Shown: positions 1 to 8,771, counted from the first letter of the stretch. The stretch: 64,000 nt of DNA from Allomuricauda sp. CAU 1633 (GCF_017313225.1 NZ_JAFLNE010000002.1:372001-436000), one strand, 5' to 3'. Notes: generated from the letters alone by a model not told the origin. A program made the numbers and translations.

Positions 1-813
1 AAAAAGGGAAAAATTGACCTAGATTGTTTCAAGAATGTTGGCGCTATCATCAATTTGGCAGGTGCCAGCATTGCCAAACGATGGACACCTATTCGCAAAA
101 AGAAAATACTTTCCAGCAGGATCAATAGTCTCAGAACATTGTATCGAGGTATGGAACAGGTGGACATATCTTTAATGGATTCATTTGTCTCCGCTTCCGC
201 CATTGGTATTTATCCCGATTCCCTTTCCAAGTTTTATGATGAAAATATAACAGAAGTGGACGATAGTTTTGTGGGAGAAGTGGCCCAAAAATGGGAAAAA
301 GAGGTTGATGTCTTCGAAAAATTTGACATTAACGTTTCCAAAGTGCGCATCGGTATTGTTTTGTCTATGGACGGTGGGGCATTACCACAAATGATGGCGC
401 CCATTAAAAATTTTGTAGGGGCCCCTTTGGGAAGTGGTGATCAATGGCAATCTTGGATACATATTGAAGATTTGGCCCAAATGTTTGTATTTATTCTAGA
501 GAATGATTTAAAAGGCACCTATAATGCCGTGGCTCCAAACCCTATCACCAATGCCAAAATGACCAAGGAATTGGCAAGGGTAATGGACAGACCGTTATGG
601 ATGCCCAATGTCCCAAAGTTTGTGCTGAAGACGCTCTTGGGAGAAATGGCGTATTTATTGTTTTCCAGCCAGCGGGTGAGTAGTAAAAAAATTGAAAACG
701 AGGGATTTGGTTTTCAATATCCCAATATATGTGTGGCCCTTCAGGAGCTTTACGCTGAGAAAGATGAAAAGGAAAACGCTCCCATAGATTCCACGAAAAA
801 AGAATTTGTCTAG
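1..813 (+). CDS. TIGR01777-type NAD-dependent epimerase (5' truncated)
   Basis: The reading frame is already open at base 1, so the N-terminal Rossmann segment lies outside the window. What remains has the family's landmarks: an AIINLAGASIAKRW stretch near the start, a SASAIGIYP motif (Ser of the SDR-type active site region), a RIGIVLSMDGGALPQM strand, a WIHIEDLA motif, and a C-terminal DUF1731-like helical segment (KMTKELARVMDRPLWMPNVP). Family members (E. coli YfcH, plant and bacterial SulA-like proteins) are extended SDR proteins of uncertain substrate. An ATG at 55 exists but would remove the conserved NLAG segment, so it is not the true start. A strong hairpin with a T-run follows the stop codon. 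Family assignment is secure; the reaction is unknown. Confidence 0.85.
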   Translation, partial: KKGKIDLDCFKNVGAIINLAGASIAKRWTPIRKKKILSSRINSLRTLYRGMEQVDISLMDSFVSASAIGIYPDSLSKFYDENITEVDDSFVGEVAQKWEKEVDVFEKFDINVSKVRIGIVLSMDGGALPQMMAPIKNFVGAPLGSGDQWQSWIHIEDLAQMFVFILENDLKGTYNAVAPNPITNAKMTKELARVMDRPLWMPNVPKFVLKTLLGEMAYLLFSSQRVSSKKIENEGFGFQYPNICVALQELYAEKDEKENAPIDSTKKEFV

Positions 814-840
814 GCACTGTCATTACAATTCTTTCGATAC

Positions 841-867
841 AAAATCCGCCTAGGCGGGTTTTTTTAT
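841..867 (+). terminator. Rho-independent terminator after the epimerase gene
   Basis: AAATCCGCC pairs with GGCGGGTTT across a two-base TA loop region and is followed by a run of T. It lies 28 bases past the stop codon of the epimerase gene and upstream of the grpE promoter. Confidence 0.75.
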
Positions 868-876
868 GTTTTGTGG

Positions 877-916
877 TGACATTTTGACATTTTTGGACAA
901 TTGGCAGTACTTTTGC
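877..916 (+). promoter_or_regulatory. grpE-dnaJ promoter region, sigma-54-like
   Basis: TGGCAG (902-907), five bases, then TTGC (913-916) matches the sigma-54 pattern TGGCAC-N5-TTGC with one mismatch. The same bases also contain TACTTTTG (908-915), the Bacteroidota housekeeping -7 element TAnnTTTG, with a TTTG at 883-886 about 21 bases upstream, so the two readings compete. Just upstream are repeated TGACA words (TGACATTTTGACA at 877-889), resembling the TGTCA-TTT-TGACA upstream of hsp20 in this window. Which sigma factor is used is an inference. Confidence 0.45.
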
Positions 917-944
917 CACTTCAAAAAGGATAAAATAAACGTAT

Positions 945-1520
945 ATGAGCAAGAAAAGTAAGGTTGAGGAAATGGATGAGGCAGCACAAGAGGCCCAAAC
1001 AGTAGAAAATCCTGAGCTGAACGAGAAACATATAGATACGGAAAACGCGACGGAAGAAAAGGAGGAAATTTCAGTGGAAGATCAGTTGCGTGAAGATTTG
1101 GCCAAGGAAAAGGATAAGTTTTTGCGACTTTTTGCTGAATTCGAGAATTTTAAGAGAAGAACTTCCAAAGAACGTATGGAGTTGTTCAAAACAGCAGGGC
1201 AGGAAGTAATGGTCTCATTATTGCCCATTCTTGATGATTTTGACCGTGCGCTGAAAGAACTCTCCAAATCTGAGGACAAGGAAATGTTCAAAGGGGTGGA
1301 ACTCATCAGCAATAAGTTCAAGGAAACCCTAAAAGCGAAAGGACTGGAGCAAATAGAAGTTGGGGAGGGCGATACTTTTGATGCCGAAGTACACGATGCC
1401 ATCACCCAAATCCCAGCACCCAATAAAAAGATGAAGGGAAAGATTATTGATGTCGTTGAGAAAGGATTCAAACTGGGCGACCGTATTATTAGACATCCCA
1501 AGGTTGTTGTTGGAAACTAA
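945..1520 (+). CDS. grpE: Nucleotide exchange factor GrpE
   Basis: GrpE is the homodimeric ADP/ATP exchange factor for the Hsp70 chaperone DnaK in the cytoplasm. The 191-residue protein has the family layout: a disordered acidic N-terminus (about residues 1-45), a long coiled-coil helix containing the signature LFAEFENFKRRTSKE, a helical dimerisation core (LLPILDDFDRAL) and a C-terminal beta-wing (FDAEVHDAITQIP to KLGDRIIRHPKVVV). The dnaJ start follows the stop by 6 bases, so the two are surely co-transcribed. dnaK is not in the window. The start ATG is preceded by an AAGGATAAA stretch, a modest ribosome binding site. Confidence 0.96.
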   Translation: MSKKSKVEEMDEAAQEAQTVENPELNEKHIDTENATEEKEEISVEDQLREDLAKEKDKFLRLFAEFENFKRRTSKERMELFKTAGQEVMVSLLPILDDFDRALKELSKSEDKEMFKGVELISNKFKETLKAKGLEQIEVGEGDTFDAEVHDAITQIPAPNKKMKGKIIDVVEKGFKLGDRIIRHPKVVVGN

Positions 1521-1526
1521 GATTTT

Positions 1527-2645
1527 ATGAAAGAGGATTTTTACGACATATTAGGCGTTTCAAAAGGGGCATCCGCAGCCGAGATAAAAAAGGCCTACAG
1601 GAAAAAAGCCATTGAATTCCACCCCGATAAAAACCCGGGTGATGCCAAGGCAGAGGAGATGTTCAAAAAGTCGGCCGAGGCCTATGAAGTGTTGAGCGAC
1701 CCTGACAAACGCGCTAAATACGACCAATTTGGTCATGCGGCCTTTGATGGAAGTGGCGGCTTTGGCGGTGGAGGCATGAACATGGAAGACATTTTCAGTC
1801 AGTTTGGGGACATCTTTGGTAGTGCTTTTGGTGGTGGATTCAGCGGATTTGGTGGATTTGGCGGTGGCGGACAACGTCGCGTTAAAGGAAGCAATCTCCG
1901 TATCCGCGTAAAATTGACCTTGGATGAAGTGGCCAATGGTGTTGAAAAGAAAGTAAAGGTACGCAGAAAAGTTCAGGCTGAAGGGGTGACGTATAAAACC
2001 TGTTCAACCTGTAACGGTAGCGGCCAAATCACCAAGATTACCAATACCATTTTAGGTCGAATGCAAACGGCAACTACCTGTACCACATGCGGAGGGTCTG
2101 GTCAATCCATAGACAACAGGCCAGCTGGGGCAGACGCCCAAGGGTTGAAAGTGGAGGAGGAGACCGTTTCCATAAAAATCCCACCAGGTGTGGAAGATGG
2201 TATGCAGCTAAAGGTAGCCGGTAAAGGTAACGGAGCACCAGGGAATGGAATTCCGGGCGATTTATTGGTGGCCATTGAGACCATTGAGCATGATACCTTA
2301 AAAAGAGAAGGCGATAACCTGCATTACGATTTATACGTCAGTATTTCTGAAGCGGTTCTGGGCTGTTCCAAGGAAATAGATGCCATAGGAGGAAAGGTTC
2401 GCATTAAATTGGAAGCTGGAATTCAATCCGGAAAAATATTAAGATTGCGTGGCAAGGGAATCACCAGTATTAATGGATATGGTAGTGGGGATTTATTGGT
2501 TCACGTCAACGTTTGGACCCCAAAAGAGCTAAATAAAGAGCAGAAAGAATTTTTTGAGCGGATGCAAAATGATGAAAATTTCATCCCAAAGCCCGAAAAA
2601 TCAGATAAATCCTTCTTCGAGAAGGTAAAAGATATGTTCTCATAA
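1527..2645 (+). CDS. dnaJ: Chaperone DnaJ (Hsp40) with reduced zinc finger
   Basis: DnaJ delivers unfolded clients to DnaK and stimulates its ATPase. The J domain (residues 1-70) carries the essential HPD tripeptide at 32-34; a Gly/Phe-rich linker follows (about 75-117, many GGFGG units); then two beta-sandwich substrate domains (about 120-345). The zinc-finger region is shortened: only two CxxCxGxG motifs are visible (C159/C162 and C185/C188), where the classical type I protein has four. The protein is 372 residues, near normal length. From memory this reduction is common among Bacteroidota DnaJ proteins. It sits directly behind grpE and ends at a terminator hairpin. Confidence 0.95.
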   Translation: MKEDFYDILGVSKGASAAEIKKAYRKKAIEFHPDKNPGDAKAEEMFKKSAEAYEVLSDPDKRAKYDQFGHAAFDGSGGFGGGGMNMEDIFSQFGDIFGSAFGGGFSGFGGFGGGGQRRVKGSNLRIRVKLTLDEVANGVEKKVKVRRKVQAEGVTYKTCSTCNGSGQITKITNTILGRMQTATTCTTCGGSGQSIDNRPAGADAQGLKVEEETVSIKIPPGVEDGMQLKVAGKGNGAPGNGIPGDLLVAIETIEHDTLKREGDNLHYDLYVSISEAVLGCSKEIDAIGGKVRIKLEAGIQSGKILRLRGKGITSINGYGSGDLLVHVNVWTPKELNKEQKEFFERMQNDENFIPKPEKSDKSFFEKVKDMFS

Positions 2646-2738
2646 CAATAAATATTATTCTGTTTAAATAAAAAACGTATATTTGAGACTGATGTTGGGT
2701 GACCAATATCTAATTTTCTTTTTCATAGCAATTTTTTT

Positions 2739-2776
2739 CCCATCCTTGAATTTTTTAAGGGTGGGTTTTTGTTTTT
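2739..2776 (+). terminator. Terminator of the grpE-dnaJ operon
   Basis: CCCATCCTT pairs with AAGGGTGGG (one G-T wobble) across a nine-base loop, followed by TTTTTGTTTTT. It sits about 95 bases past dnaJ and before the ABC transporter start at 2829, which argues against any upstream start codon for that gene. Confidence 0.75.
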
Positions 2777-2828
2777 ATGGGATAAGGGTCTTTTTGACCA
2801 AATACATATCTTTGAAAAAATAGTTTAC

Positions 2829-3767
2829 ATGGATCATATCCTTGTTGCCAAAAATGTTTCCAAAATGTACGGAAACTATACTGCGCTGAGCAACATCTCA
2901 CTCAACATACCTAAAAATTGCATTTATGGTCTCTTGGGACCCAATGGTGCTGGAAAAACCTCATTTATTCGCATCATTAACCAAATTATCTACCAAGATT
3001 CCGGGGAAATTTTGTTTGATGGAGAACCTTTGGCACCCAAACACATATCCCTAATCGGTTATCTGCCGGAAGAACGCGGTCTATACAAAAGCATGAAGGT
3101 GGGAGAACAGGCATTATACCTGGCTCAATTGAAAGGATTGACCAAACCTGAAGCCAAAACCCGATTAAAATATTGGTTCGATCGTTTGGATATTGCCGAT
3201 TGGTGGAACAAAAAAGTCCAAGAGCTTTCCAAAGGAATGGCTCAAAAAGTACAGTTTATTGTTACGGTGCTCCATCAACCTAAACTTTTGATTTTTGATG
3301 AGCCTTTCAGTGGTTTTGACCCCATAAATGCCAATATTATCAAAGATGAGATTCTTCAGCTAAAAGAACAGGGAACTTCCATTATATTTTCCACCCACCG
3401 AATGGAATCTGTGGAAGAGCTTTGTGAATATATAGCACTGATTCATAAATCAGAGAAAATATTGGATGGAAAACTGTCCGACATTAAAAAAGCGTACAAG
3501 AACAATATTTTTGATGTGGGACTTCGGGTGCAGCAAAACGAAGATACATTGATGAAGAATTTGGAAGAAAAATTCAACATTATAGGGCCAAAGTTTGATG
3601 GTGAGGAGCATCAATTGGATTTTAAGATTCAATTACCATCCGAGGAGACCGCGGGCATATTGGCCGAACTATCTAAAATGGCCAACATAAACCGTTTTGA
3701 AGAAACCATTCCTTCGGCCAACGATATCTTTATTCAAACCGTAAATAATAAGGATAATGGTAAGTAA
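2829..3767 (+). CDS. ABC transporter ATP-binding protein (NatA-like)
   Basis: This 312-residue protein is the ATPase subunit of an ABC-2 type exporter. It has Walker A (GPNGAGKTS), the Q-loop region (IGYLPEERGLY), a signature motif in the variant form LSKGMAQK, Walker B (LLIFDEPFSGFD) and the switch histidine (IIFSTHRMESVE). The C-terminal extension of about 90 residues resembles the DUF4162 domain of NatA-type subunits. I chose the ATG at 2829 because the protein then begins with the usual MDHILVAKNVSKMYG strand and because an earlier start would lie within the dnaJ terminator. The gene overlaps the permease start by 11 bases, so the two form one unit. Substrate unknown; sodium or an amphiphile is suggested only by family. 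Confidence 0.9.
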   Translation: MDHILVAKNVSKMYGNYTALSNISLNIPKNCIYGLLGPNGAGKTSFIRIINQIIYQDSGEILFDGEPLAPKHISLIGYLPEERGLYKSMKVGEQALYLAQLKGLTKPEAKTRLKYWFDRLDIADWWNKKVQELSKGMAQKVQFIVTVLHQPKLLIFDEPFSGFDPINANIIKDEILQLKEQGTSIIFSTHRMESVEELCEYIALIHKSEKILDGKLSDIKKAYKNNIFDVGLRVQQNEDTLMKNLEEKFNIIGPKFDGEEHQLDFKIQLPSEETAGILAELSKMANINRFEETIPSANDIFIQTVNNKDNGK

Positions 3768-5088
3768 GCTCGGTTTGATTATAAAGCGGGAGTATTTAGC
3801 CAAGGTGCGGAACCGCTCTTTTATTGTCATGACCATTTTGAGTCCGTTGTTAATTGTGGGCATGATCGTTCTTATTGCGTATCTCACCAAAATAAATTCG
3901 GATGAGGTGCGGGTAGTCTCAATTCTGAACGAAAGCAGTTTTTTTCAGCATCAGTTCAAACCCACCAAAGGGATTTCCTATCTCTATTTGGACGGCATTA
4001 GTTTGGATGAGGCCAAGGATTCCACCAAAGCACTCGAGTACGATGGTCTATTGCACCTTCCCAATGAAAAAGATGCGGAGAAAGTGGCAAACTCAGCCTA
4101 TCTCTACACAAAGGATAATCCCAACACCACAATCATCCAACAATTGGAATCCGTTTTTCAACGGCAGCTGCGCCAAGACCGATTGCAAAAACTGGGTGTT
4201 TCTTCGGACCAATTCTCACAGATAGAGCAACCTTTTGACCTGCAACTGGCTACTTTTGATGGTGAGAAAAGTGTAAAGGGCATCAATGAGATCAAAGCGT
4301 TCATTGGAGGAGGGTTTGGTTATGCCATAATGATGTTCATTATTATTTATGGTGGTTTTGTGATGCGCAGTGTCATCGAAGAAAAGACCAGTCGAATTAT
4401 TGAAGTGATCATTTCTTCCGTAAAACCTTTTCAATTGATGTTGGGGAAGATTATTGGAACGTCCTTGGCGGGCATCACCCAATTTACCATTTGGCTTATC
4501 TCTGCATCCGCTTTGCTATTGTTGGCCGTTACATTTTTGGGGATTGATTTGGGTGAACTTTCCGGTAGCTCCACAGCCATGCCCGGCATGTCGCAATACG
4601 CGTCCATGGACAGTGATATGCTCATGTATGCCCGGGAGATATTGGACATTCCTTGGGCTCTTTTAATTATCTCTTTTTTCATTTATTTTGTATTGGGGTA
4701 TTTGATCTATAGTTCCATTTATGCAGCTATAGGAGCAGCGGTGGACAATGAAACCGATACACAGCAATTTATTTTTCCTATAATACTTCCATTAATGTTG
4801 GCCATTTATGTAGGTTTCTTTTCGGTTTTTAGCAATCCGCATGGTCCCATAGCCGTCGGGTTTTCGTTATTTCCCTTAACTTCACCTATAGTTATGCTTA
4901 TGCGTCTCCCCGGAGGGGTGGGTGAAGGAGGAGTGCCGCTTTGGCAATTATTGTCGTCCATAGCTTTGCTTGCCTTGACCTTTTTGGGAATTGTGTCGCT
5001 GGCATCACGAATTTACAAGGTTGGAATTTTAATGTATGGCAAAAAACCTACCTACAAAGAACTGGTCAAATGGTTAAGATATAAATAG
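3757..5088 (+). CDS. ABC-2 type permease (NatB-like)
   Basis: This 443-residue membrane protein is the partner of the preceding ATPase. One helix (about residues 20-43) is followed by a large extracytoplasmic domain of roughly 130 residues and then five to six hydrophobic segments (around 180-205, 230-260, 300-325, 335-360, 365-395, 400-425). The sequence VIEEKTSRIIEVIISSVKPF preceding the second membrane block is the hallmark of ABC2_membrane_3/NatB-type permeases. It starts inside the end of the ATPase gene and is followed after three bases by an MscS gene, so the three are likely one transcript. The exported compound cannot be deduced. Confidence 0.9.
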   Translation: MVSKLGLIIKREYLAKVRNRSFIVMTILSPLLIVGMIVLIAYLTKINSDEVRVVSILNESSFFQHQFKPTKGISYLYLDGISLDEAKDSTKALEYDGLLHLPNEKDAEKVANSAYLYTKDNPNTTIIQQLESVFQRQLRQDRLQKLGVSSDQFSQIEQPFDLQLATFDGEKSVKGINEIKAFIGGGFGYAIMMFIIIYGGFVMRSVIEEKTSRIIEVIISSVKPFQLMLGKIIGTSLAGITQFTIWLISASALLLLAVTFLGIDLGELSGSSTAMPGMSQYASMDSDMLMYAREILDIPWALLIISFFIYFVLGYLIYSSIYAAIGAAVDNETDTQQFIFPIILPLMLAIYVGFFSVFSNPHGPIAVGFSLFPLTSPIVMLMRLPGGVGEGGVPLWQLLSSIALLALTFLGIVSLASRIYKVGILMYGKKPTYKELVKWLRYK

Positions 5089-5091
5089 CAG

Positions 5092-5979
5092 ATGCAGCAA
5101 GAGACAAAAGAAATAAAGGAAATCATTGAAAACGATATCTGGGGAACCCTAAAGGACTTTTTGGATCTTGGTTTTCATCTGGGTTCCGGTGAAAAATCCA
5201 TCCATTTAACGGTTGGGTTGTTATTGCTTTTGACTGTTGCTTTGTTTGGAGCCAATTTCATCCTAAAGTGGCTCAGGCATTTGCTCACTCGGAAGATGGA
5301 GCGGGAAGACAAGCAGAAGTTTGTCAGTATTTTTAAGTTTATCAACTATGTGGTCTATTTGGTGGCCGTGTTGGTAACCCTCAGTGCCGCAGGAATTGAC
5401 ATTACCTTGATCATAACCGCTTCCGCAGCTCTTTTTGTTGGTTTGGGGTTGGCTTTGCAGGAACTCTTCAAGGATATTTTGGGAGGCATCTTCATCATTG
5501 TGGATAAATCCCTGCAAGTGGGTGATATTGTTGAGGTTGATGGTAAAGTAGGGAAGGTCTTTGAAATAAAACTGAGAACAACCCGTGCCATAACCAGAGA
5601 CGATAAAGTCTTGATTTTGCCCAACCACAAGTTTATAAGTGACATTGTTTACAACTATACCCAAAATCACAAGACCACCCGCGAAAGTGTAAGCGTTGGG
5701 GTAGCCTATGGTAGTAATGTTGAATTGGTGACCCAGATTTTGGAGCAAGTGGCGGCAGAACAAAAGCAAGTGCTTAAAAACCCCAAGCCTTTCGTGCTTT
5801 TTGATGACTTTGGGGATTCGGCCCTAGTATTTTCCATTCACTTTTTTACCAACGATAGTTTTAGCGATCCCCGGATAAAAAGTGAAATGCGTTATAAGAT
5901 CAATACAAAATTCAAAGAAAATAACGTTACTATACCGTTCCCACAACGCGACGTACATATTTTTCAGCAAAAACCTTAA
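5092..5979 (+). CDS. Small-conductance mechanosensitive channel (MscS family)
   Basis: MscS channels open under membrane tension and release solutes during osmotic downshock. The 295-residue protein has three predicted helices (about residues 42-62, 80-100 and the pore helix at 103-130 with the packed small residues ASAALFVGLGLALQELFKD), then the beta domain (GDIVEVDGKVGKVFEIKLRTT) and a C-terminal alpha/beta region. These match the minimal MscS architecture of E. coli (286 residues). The start codon lies three bases after the ABC permease stop. The next gene's open frame begins within its 3' end. Family is clear; conductance and ion selectivity cannot be judged. Confidence 0.9.
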   Translation: MQQETKEIKEIIENDIWGTLKDFLDLGFHLGSGEKSIHLTVGLLLLLTVALFGANFILKWLRHLLTRKMEREDKQKFVSIFKFINYVVYLVAVLVTLSAAGIDITLIITASAALFVGLGLALQELFKDILGGIFIIVDKSLQVGDIVEVDGKVGKVFEIKLRTTRAITRDDKVLILPNHKFISDIVYNYTQNHKTTRESVSVGVAYGSNVELVTQILEQVAAEQKQVLKNPKPFVLFDDFGDSALVFSIHFFTNDSFSDPRIKSEMRYKINTKFKENNVTIPFPQRDVHIFQQKP

Positions 5980-6880
5980 GAAAATAAAAACCTTTATATA
6001 TCATACTGCAACTAGGGGATTGTTGGTTTCCCTTGCAATACTCTACTGCCATATTGGATCAGGACAGAGCACCGATGTTTTTAGGATTGATTACTTGAAC
6101 ATTCCAGAAAATGACCAGGGAATAAAAACCCAGCGCTATAAGCTGCTTTTTAACCTTCCCATACAATTGAACCAAAAAAAAGACTACCTCATTACTGGGT
6201 TGGAATACAATAGGTTCGATATGGACTATTCACAAAATTTACCTTTTGATAAAAGTGAACTGATTCGTTTTCATGTCATTGACTTGAACTTGGGACTTAT
6301 CACCAAATGGAATGAGAATTGGAACTTGGTTACCATTCTTACACCACGCATGGCCTCCAACTTTATTACAGGAACCATCACCGATGATTTTTTCCTGAAC
6401 GCCACGGCCGCTTTTTGGAAAGAGAAGCCCAATGCGGATAGACCCTATAGGATTGTATTGGGATTGACCTATAACAGTACCACCGGATTACCCGTTCCCT
6501 TGCCCTTGATCAATTATTACCGAAAATTTCATCCCAAGTGGTCTTATACCCTTGGTATACCCCGTTCCAATTTTAAACATCACATCAACGAAAAGCATTC
6601 TTTGGAAATGGCATTATTCTTGGATGGGTACTTTATAAATATCCAGAATAATATTGCTTTGCCCAATGATCAAGTAGCATCCAAAATATCATTGACCGCT
6701 TTGGTGGCTTCCGTGGGATATCAGTATAACGTAACAAAGAACATGTCGCTCTTTCTGATGGCTGGACGCTCCATTGAACAAGAAGGAAAGTTGCGGGATG
6801 ACGATGAAGATGATGTATTTTCGTTGAATGACGAGGCAAATTTTTATATTAGGACTGGCTTCAAAATAGGAATTTTTTAA
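5882..6880 (+). CDS. Putative DUF6268-like outer-membrane beta-barrel protein
   Basis: The product is rich in alternating aromatic/polar strands (for example YLITGLEYNRFDMDY, NLGLITKWNENWNLV) and ends in an amphipathic strand closing on phenylalanine, as outer-membrane barrels do. The text resembles the DUF6268 group of Bacteroidota proteins, from memory. The start is uncertain. The first ATG (5882) lies 98 bases inside the MscS gene and gives an implausible hydrophilic leader; the only later conventional starts are TTG codons at 6020 and 6023, which give a signal peptide (LLVSLAILYCHIGSGQS) without its basic n-region. A lysine-rich stretch immediately before suggests initiation in between, perhaps at a non-standard codon. 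No function can be given beyond a surface location. Confidence 0.6.
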   Translation: MKCVIRSIQNSKKITLLYRSHNATYIFFSKNLKKIKTFIYHTATRGLLVSLAILYCHIGSGQSTDVFRIDYLNIPENDQGIKTQRYKLLFNLPIQLNQKKDYLITGLEYNRFDMDYSQNLPFDKSELIRFHVIDLNLGLITKWNENWNLVTILTPRMASNFITGTITDDFFLNATAAFWKEKPNADRPYRIVLGLTYNSTTGLPVPLPLINYYRKFHPKWSYTLGIPRSNFKHHINEKHSLEMALFLDGYFINIQNNIALPNDQVASKISLTALVASVGYQYNVTKNMSLFLMAGRSIEQEGKLRDDDEDDVFSLNDEANFYIRTGFKIGIF

Positions 6881-6891
6881 AACAGAAAATT

Positions 6892-8055
6892 ATGCCGAAG
6901 ATTTTGGTTATTGAGGACGAATCCGCCATTAGAAGGGTTTTGGTGAAAATTTTGGTAGAAGAAAGTGACACTTACGATGTCCAAGAAGCCGAAGATGGCC
7001 TAAGTGGTATCGATGCCATCAAAAAAGATGACTTTGATTTGGTGCTTTGCGATATAAAAATGCCAAAAATGGACGGTGTTGAAGTTTTGGAAGCCGCTAA
7101 AAAGATAAAACCCGAAATTCCCTTCATCATGATTTCAGGGCATGGTGATTTGGACACAGCAGTGAATACCATGCGGATGGGTGCTTTTGATTATATCTCT
7201 AAACCCCCAGATTTAAACCGTTTGTTGACCACCGTTCGTAATGCTTTGGACAAAAAGGAACTTGTTGTGGAAAACAAAAATCTGAAGAAGAAAGTCTCCA
7301 AAAATTATGATATGATTGGGGACAGTCAGGAGATAGGTACTATTAAGGACATGATTGAAAAGGTAGCGCCCACCGATGCCCGGGTTTTGATCACAGGTTC
7401 CAATGGTACGGGAAAAGAATTGGTGGCACATTGGCTCCATCAAAAAAGCAATCGTTCTTCTGCTCCTTTTATTGAGGTGAATTGTGCCGCAATTCCTTCG
7501 GAATTAATAGAAAGTGAACTCTTTGGCCATGTAAAAGGCGCCTTTACCTCCGCTGTAAAAGATAGGGCGGGAAAATTTGAAACCGCCAACAAGGGTACCA
7601 TCTTTTTGGATGAAATAGGGGATATGAGCCTTTCGGCCCAAGCCAAAGTACTTAGGGCCTTGCAAGAAAATAAGATTTCCCGGGTGGGTTCCGATAAAGA
7701 CATTAAAGTTGATGTGCGGGTTTTGGCTGCCACTAATAAAGATTTGAAAAAAGAGATTGAAGACGGCAAGTTTAGGGAGGATCTCTATCACCGTTTGGCC
7801 GTTATCTTGATCAAAGTTCCTGCATTGAACGAGAGACGTGATGATATTCCGTTGCTTGTTGAACATTTCTCGGCCAAAGTCGCTTCAGAACAGGGCATTG
7901 CACAGAAAAACTTTTCCAAAAAGGCCATAGAATTACTCAAAAAGTACGACTGGACCGGAAATGTGCGTGAGCTTCGCAATGTGGTGGAACGATTGATTAT
8001 TTTAGGAGGAAAAGAAGTTTCCGAAGAGGATGTAAAACTCTTTGCCAGTAAGTAA
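6892..8055 (+). CDS. Sigma-54-dependent response regulator lacking an HTH domain
   Basis: NtrC-like regulator of 387 residues. Receiver domain at 1-120 with acidic pocket (EDE near residue 10), phosphoacceptor D54 in LCDIKMP, and K104. AAA+ sigma-54 activation domain at about 142-315: Walker A GSNGTGKE, Walker B GTIFLDEIGD, arginine finger region FREDLYHRL. The loop that contacts sigma-54 reads GAFTSA (216-221) rather than GAFTGA. The protein stops just after the C-linker helix (WTGNVRELRNVVERLI), so the usual Fis-type DNA-binding helix-turn-helix is absent. Such activators can work from solution without an enhancer. No cognate histidine kinase lies nearby. Possible sigma-54 promoters in the window precede grpE and hsp20, but the link is inference. 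Confidence 0.92.
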   Translation: MPKILVIEDESAIRRVLVKILVEESDTYDVQEAEDGLSGIDAIKKDDFDLVLCDIKMPKMDGVEVLEAAKKIKPEIPFIMISGHGDLDTAVNTMRMGAFDYISKPPDLNRLLTTVRNALDKKELVVENKNLKKKVSKNYDMIGDSQEIGTIKDMIEKVAPTDARVLITGSNGTGKELVAHWLHQKSNRSSAPFIEVNCAAIPSELIESELFGHVKGAFTSAVKDRAGKFETANKGTIFLDEIGDMSLSAQAKVLRALQENKISRVGSDKDIKVDVRVLAATNKDLKKEIEDGKFREDLYHRLAVILIKVPALNERRDDIPLLVEHFSAKVASEQGIAQKNFSKKAIELLKKYDWTGNVRELRNVVERLIILGGKEVSEEDVKLFASK

Positions 8056-8057
8056 AA

Positions 8058-8771
8058 TTACTTTGCATCGCATTTGCCTAATCGGTTAAGGGCTTCCTGT
8101 GCCAATGTTTTTACCCGTTGGTGATATTGTTTTTTATGTTTCGAAAGTTCAGTGTTTAGCAACACCAGCCTAGCTTCTTCATGAATGTTATTGATGAATC
8201 TATGCGCTTCTTCGCATTCCACTTCACTAACTACTTTGTCCAAGGATGATTCAAAACCTAGAAGACAACTATGCACTTGTTCTCTAATGGTATGCGTAGG
8301 AGTTAAAAATAATCCGTCTTGGTCATTTAGGGCATCTTTGGTGTTCAGAACCAAAATATCATTGCCATAGGTGCTGGCAACTTCCTGTTCAAATATTCGA
8401 AGCACCTTTATTCCGATTAAAGTGGTTTCCAAAGCCAAGTGCAATGCTTTTTTTGAAGTTTCAAGAGTTTCCGCCTTTGTCGCCTGTTTAAGCTCGTAAG
8501 TAGCACCTTCCAGACTTTCAATGGTGCCTTCGCAACCACAATCCAAAAAATTCGCCTTGGTTTTTTCAATGCCGTTTAATGCTTTATATGCATTGTATTT
8601 TGAGACTTGCAAGTCATCGGTTACAATGGCAGCCTCTATCTTACTTTTAATGTACTCTAAATTGGAGTTGGCATATTCGCAGGCGTTGCGAATAGTAAAA
8701 GAAGACATGAACCATAATAGAATCATGCCTAATACAAAGACTACAAGTAGGATAATAGTTCTTGTTTTCAT
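8058..8771 (-). CDS. Membrane-anchored helical protein of unknown function
   Basis: A 237-residue protein that I do not recognise. An N-terminal hydrophobic segment (residues about 4-24, TIILLVVFVLGMILLWFM) is followed by an all-helical soluble part, rich in Lys, Glu and Leu, probably periplasmic. Two cysteines close together (DCGC, about residue 83) and two further cysteines (SCLLG and VECEEAH) could form disulfides. I start at the ATG at 8771 because the next upstream candidate adds only a non-conserved-looking decapeptide before the basic n-region. It converges on the sigma-54 regulator with a two-base gap, so there is no room for a terminator hairpin between them. Confidence 0.7.
   Translation of the reverse strand: MKTRTIILLVVFVLGMILLWFMSSFTIRNACEYANSNLEYIKSKIEAAIVTDDLQVSKYNAYKALNGIEKTKANFLDCGCEGTIESLEGATYELKQATKAETLETSKKALHLALETTLIGIKVLRIFEQEVASTYGNDILVLNTKDALNDQDGLFLTPTHTIREQVHSCLLGFESSLDKVVSEVECEEAHRFINNIHEEARLVLLNTELSKHKKQYHQRVKTLAQEALNRLGKCDAK

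Noticed and set aside
545-952. Minus-strand open frame across the epimerase end and the grpE leader
   Set aside because: It covers the epimerase 3' end, its terminator and the grpE promoter; no conserved motif is seen.
2769-2828. Earlier start for the NatA-like ATPase
   Set aside because: The ATG-like start falls in the dnaJ terminator and adds residues unlike the family's N-terminus.
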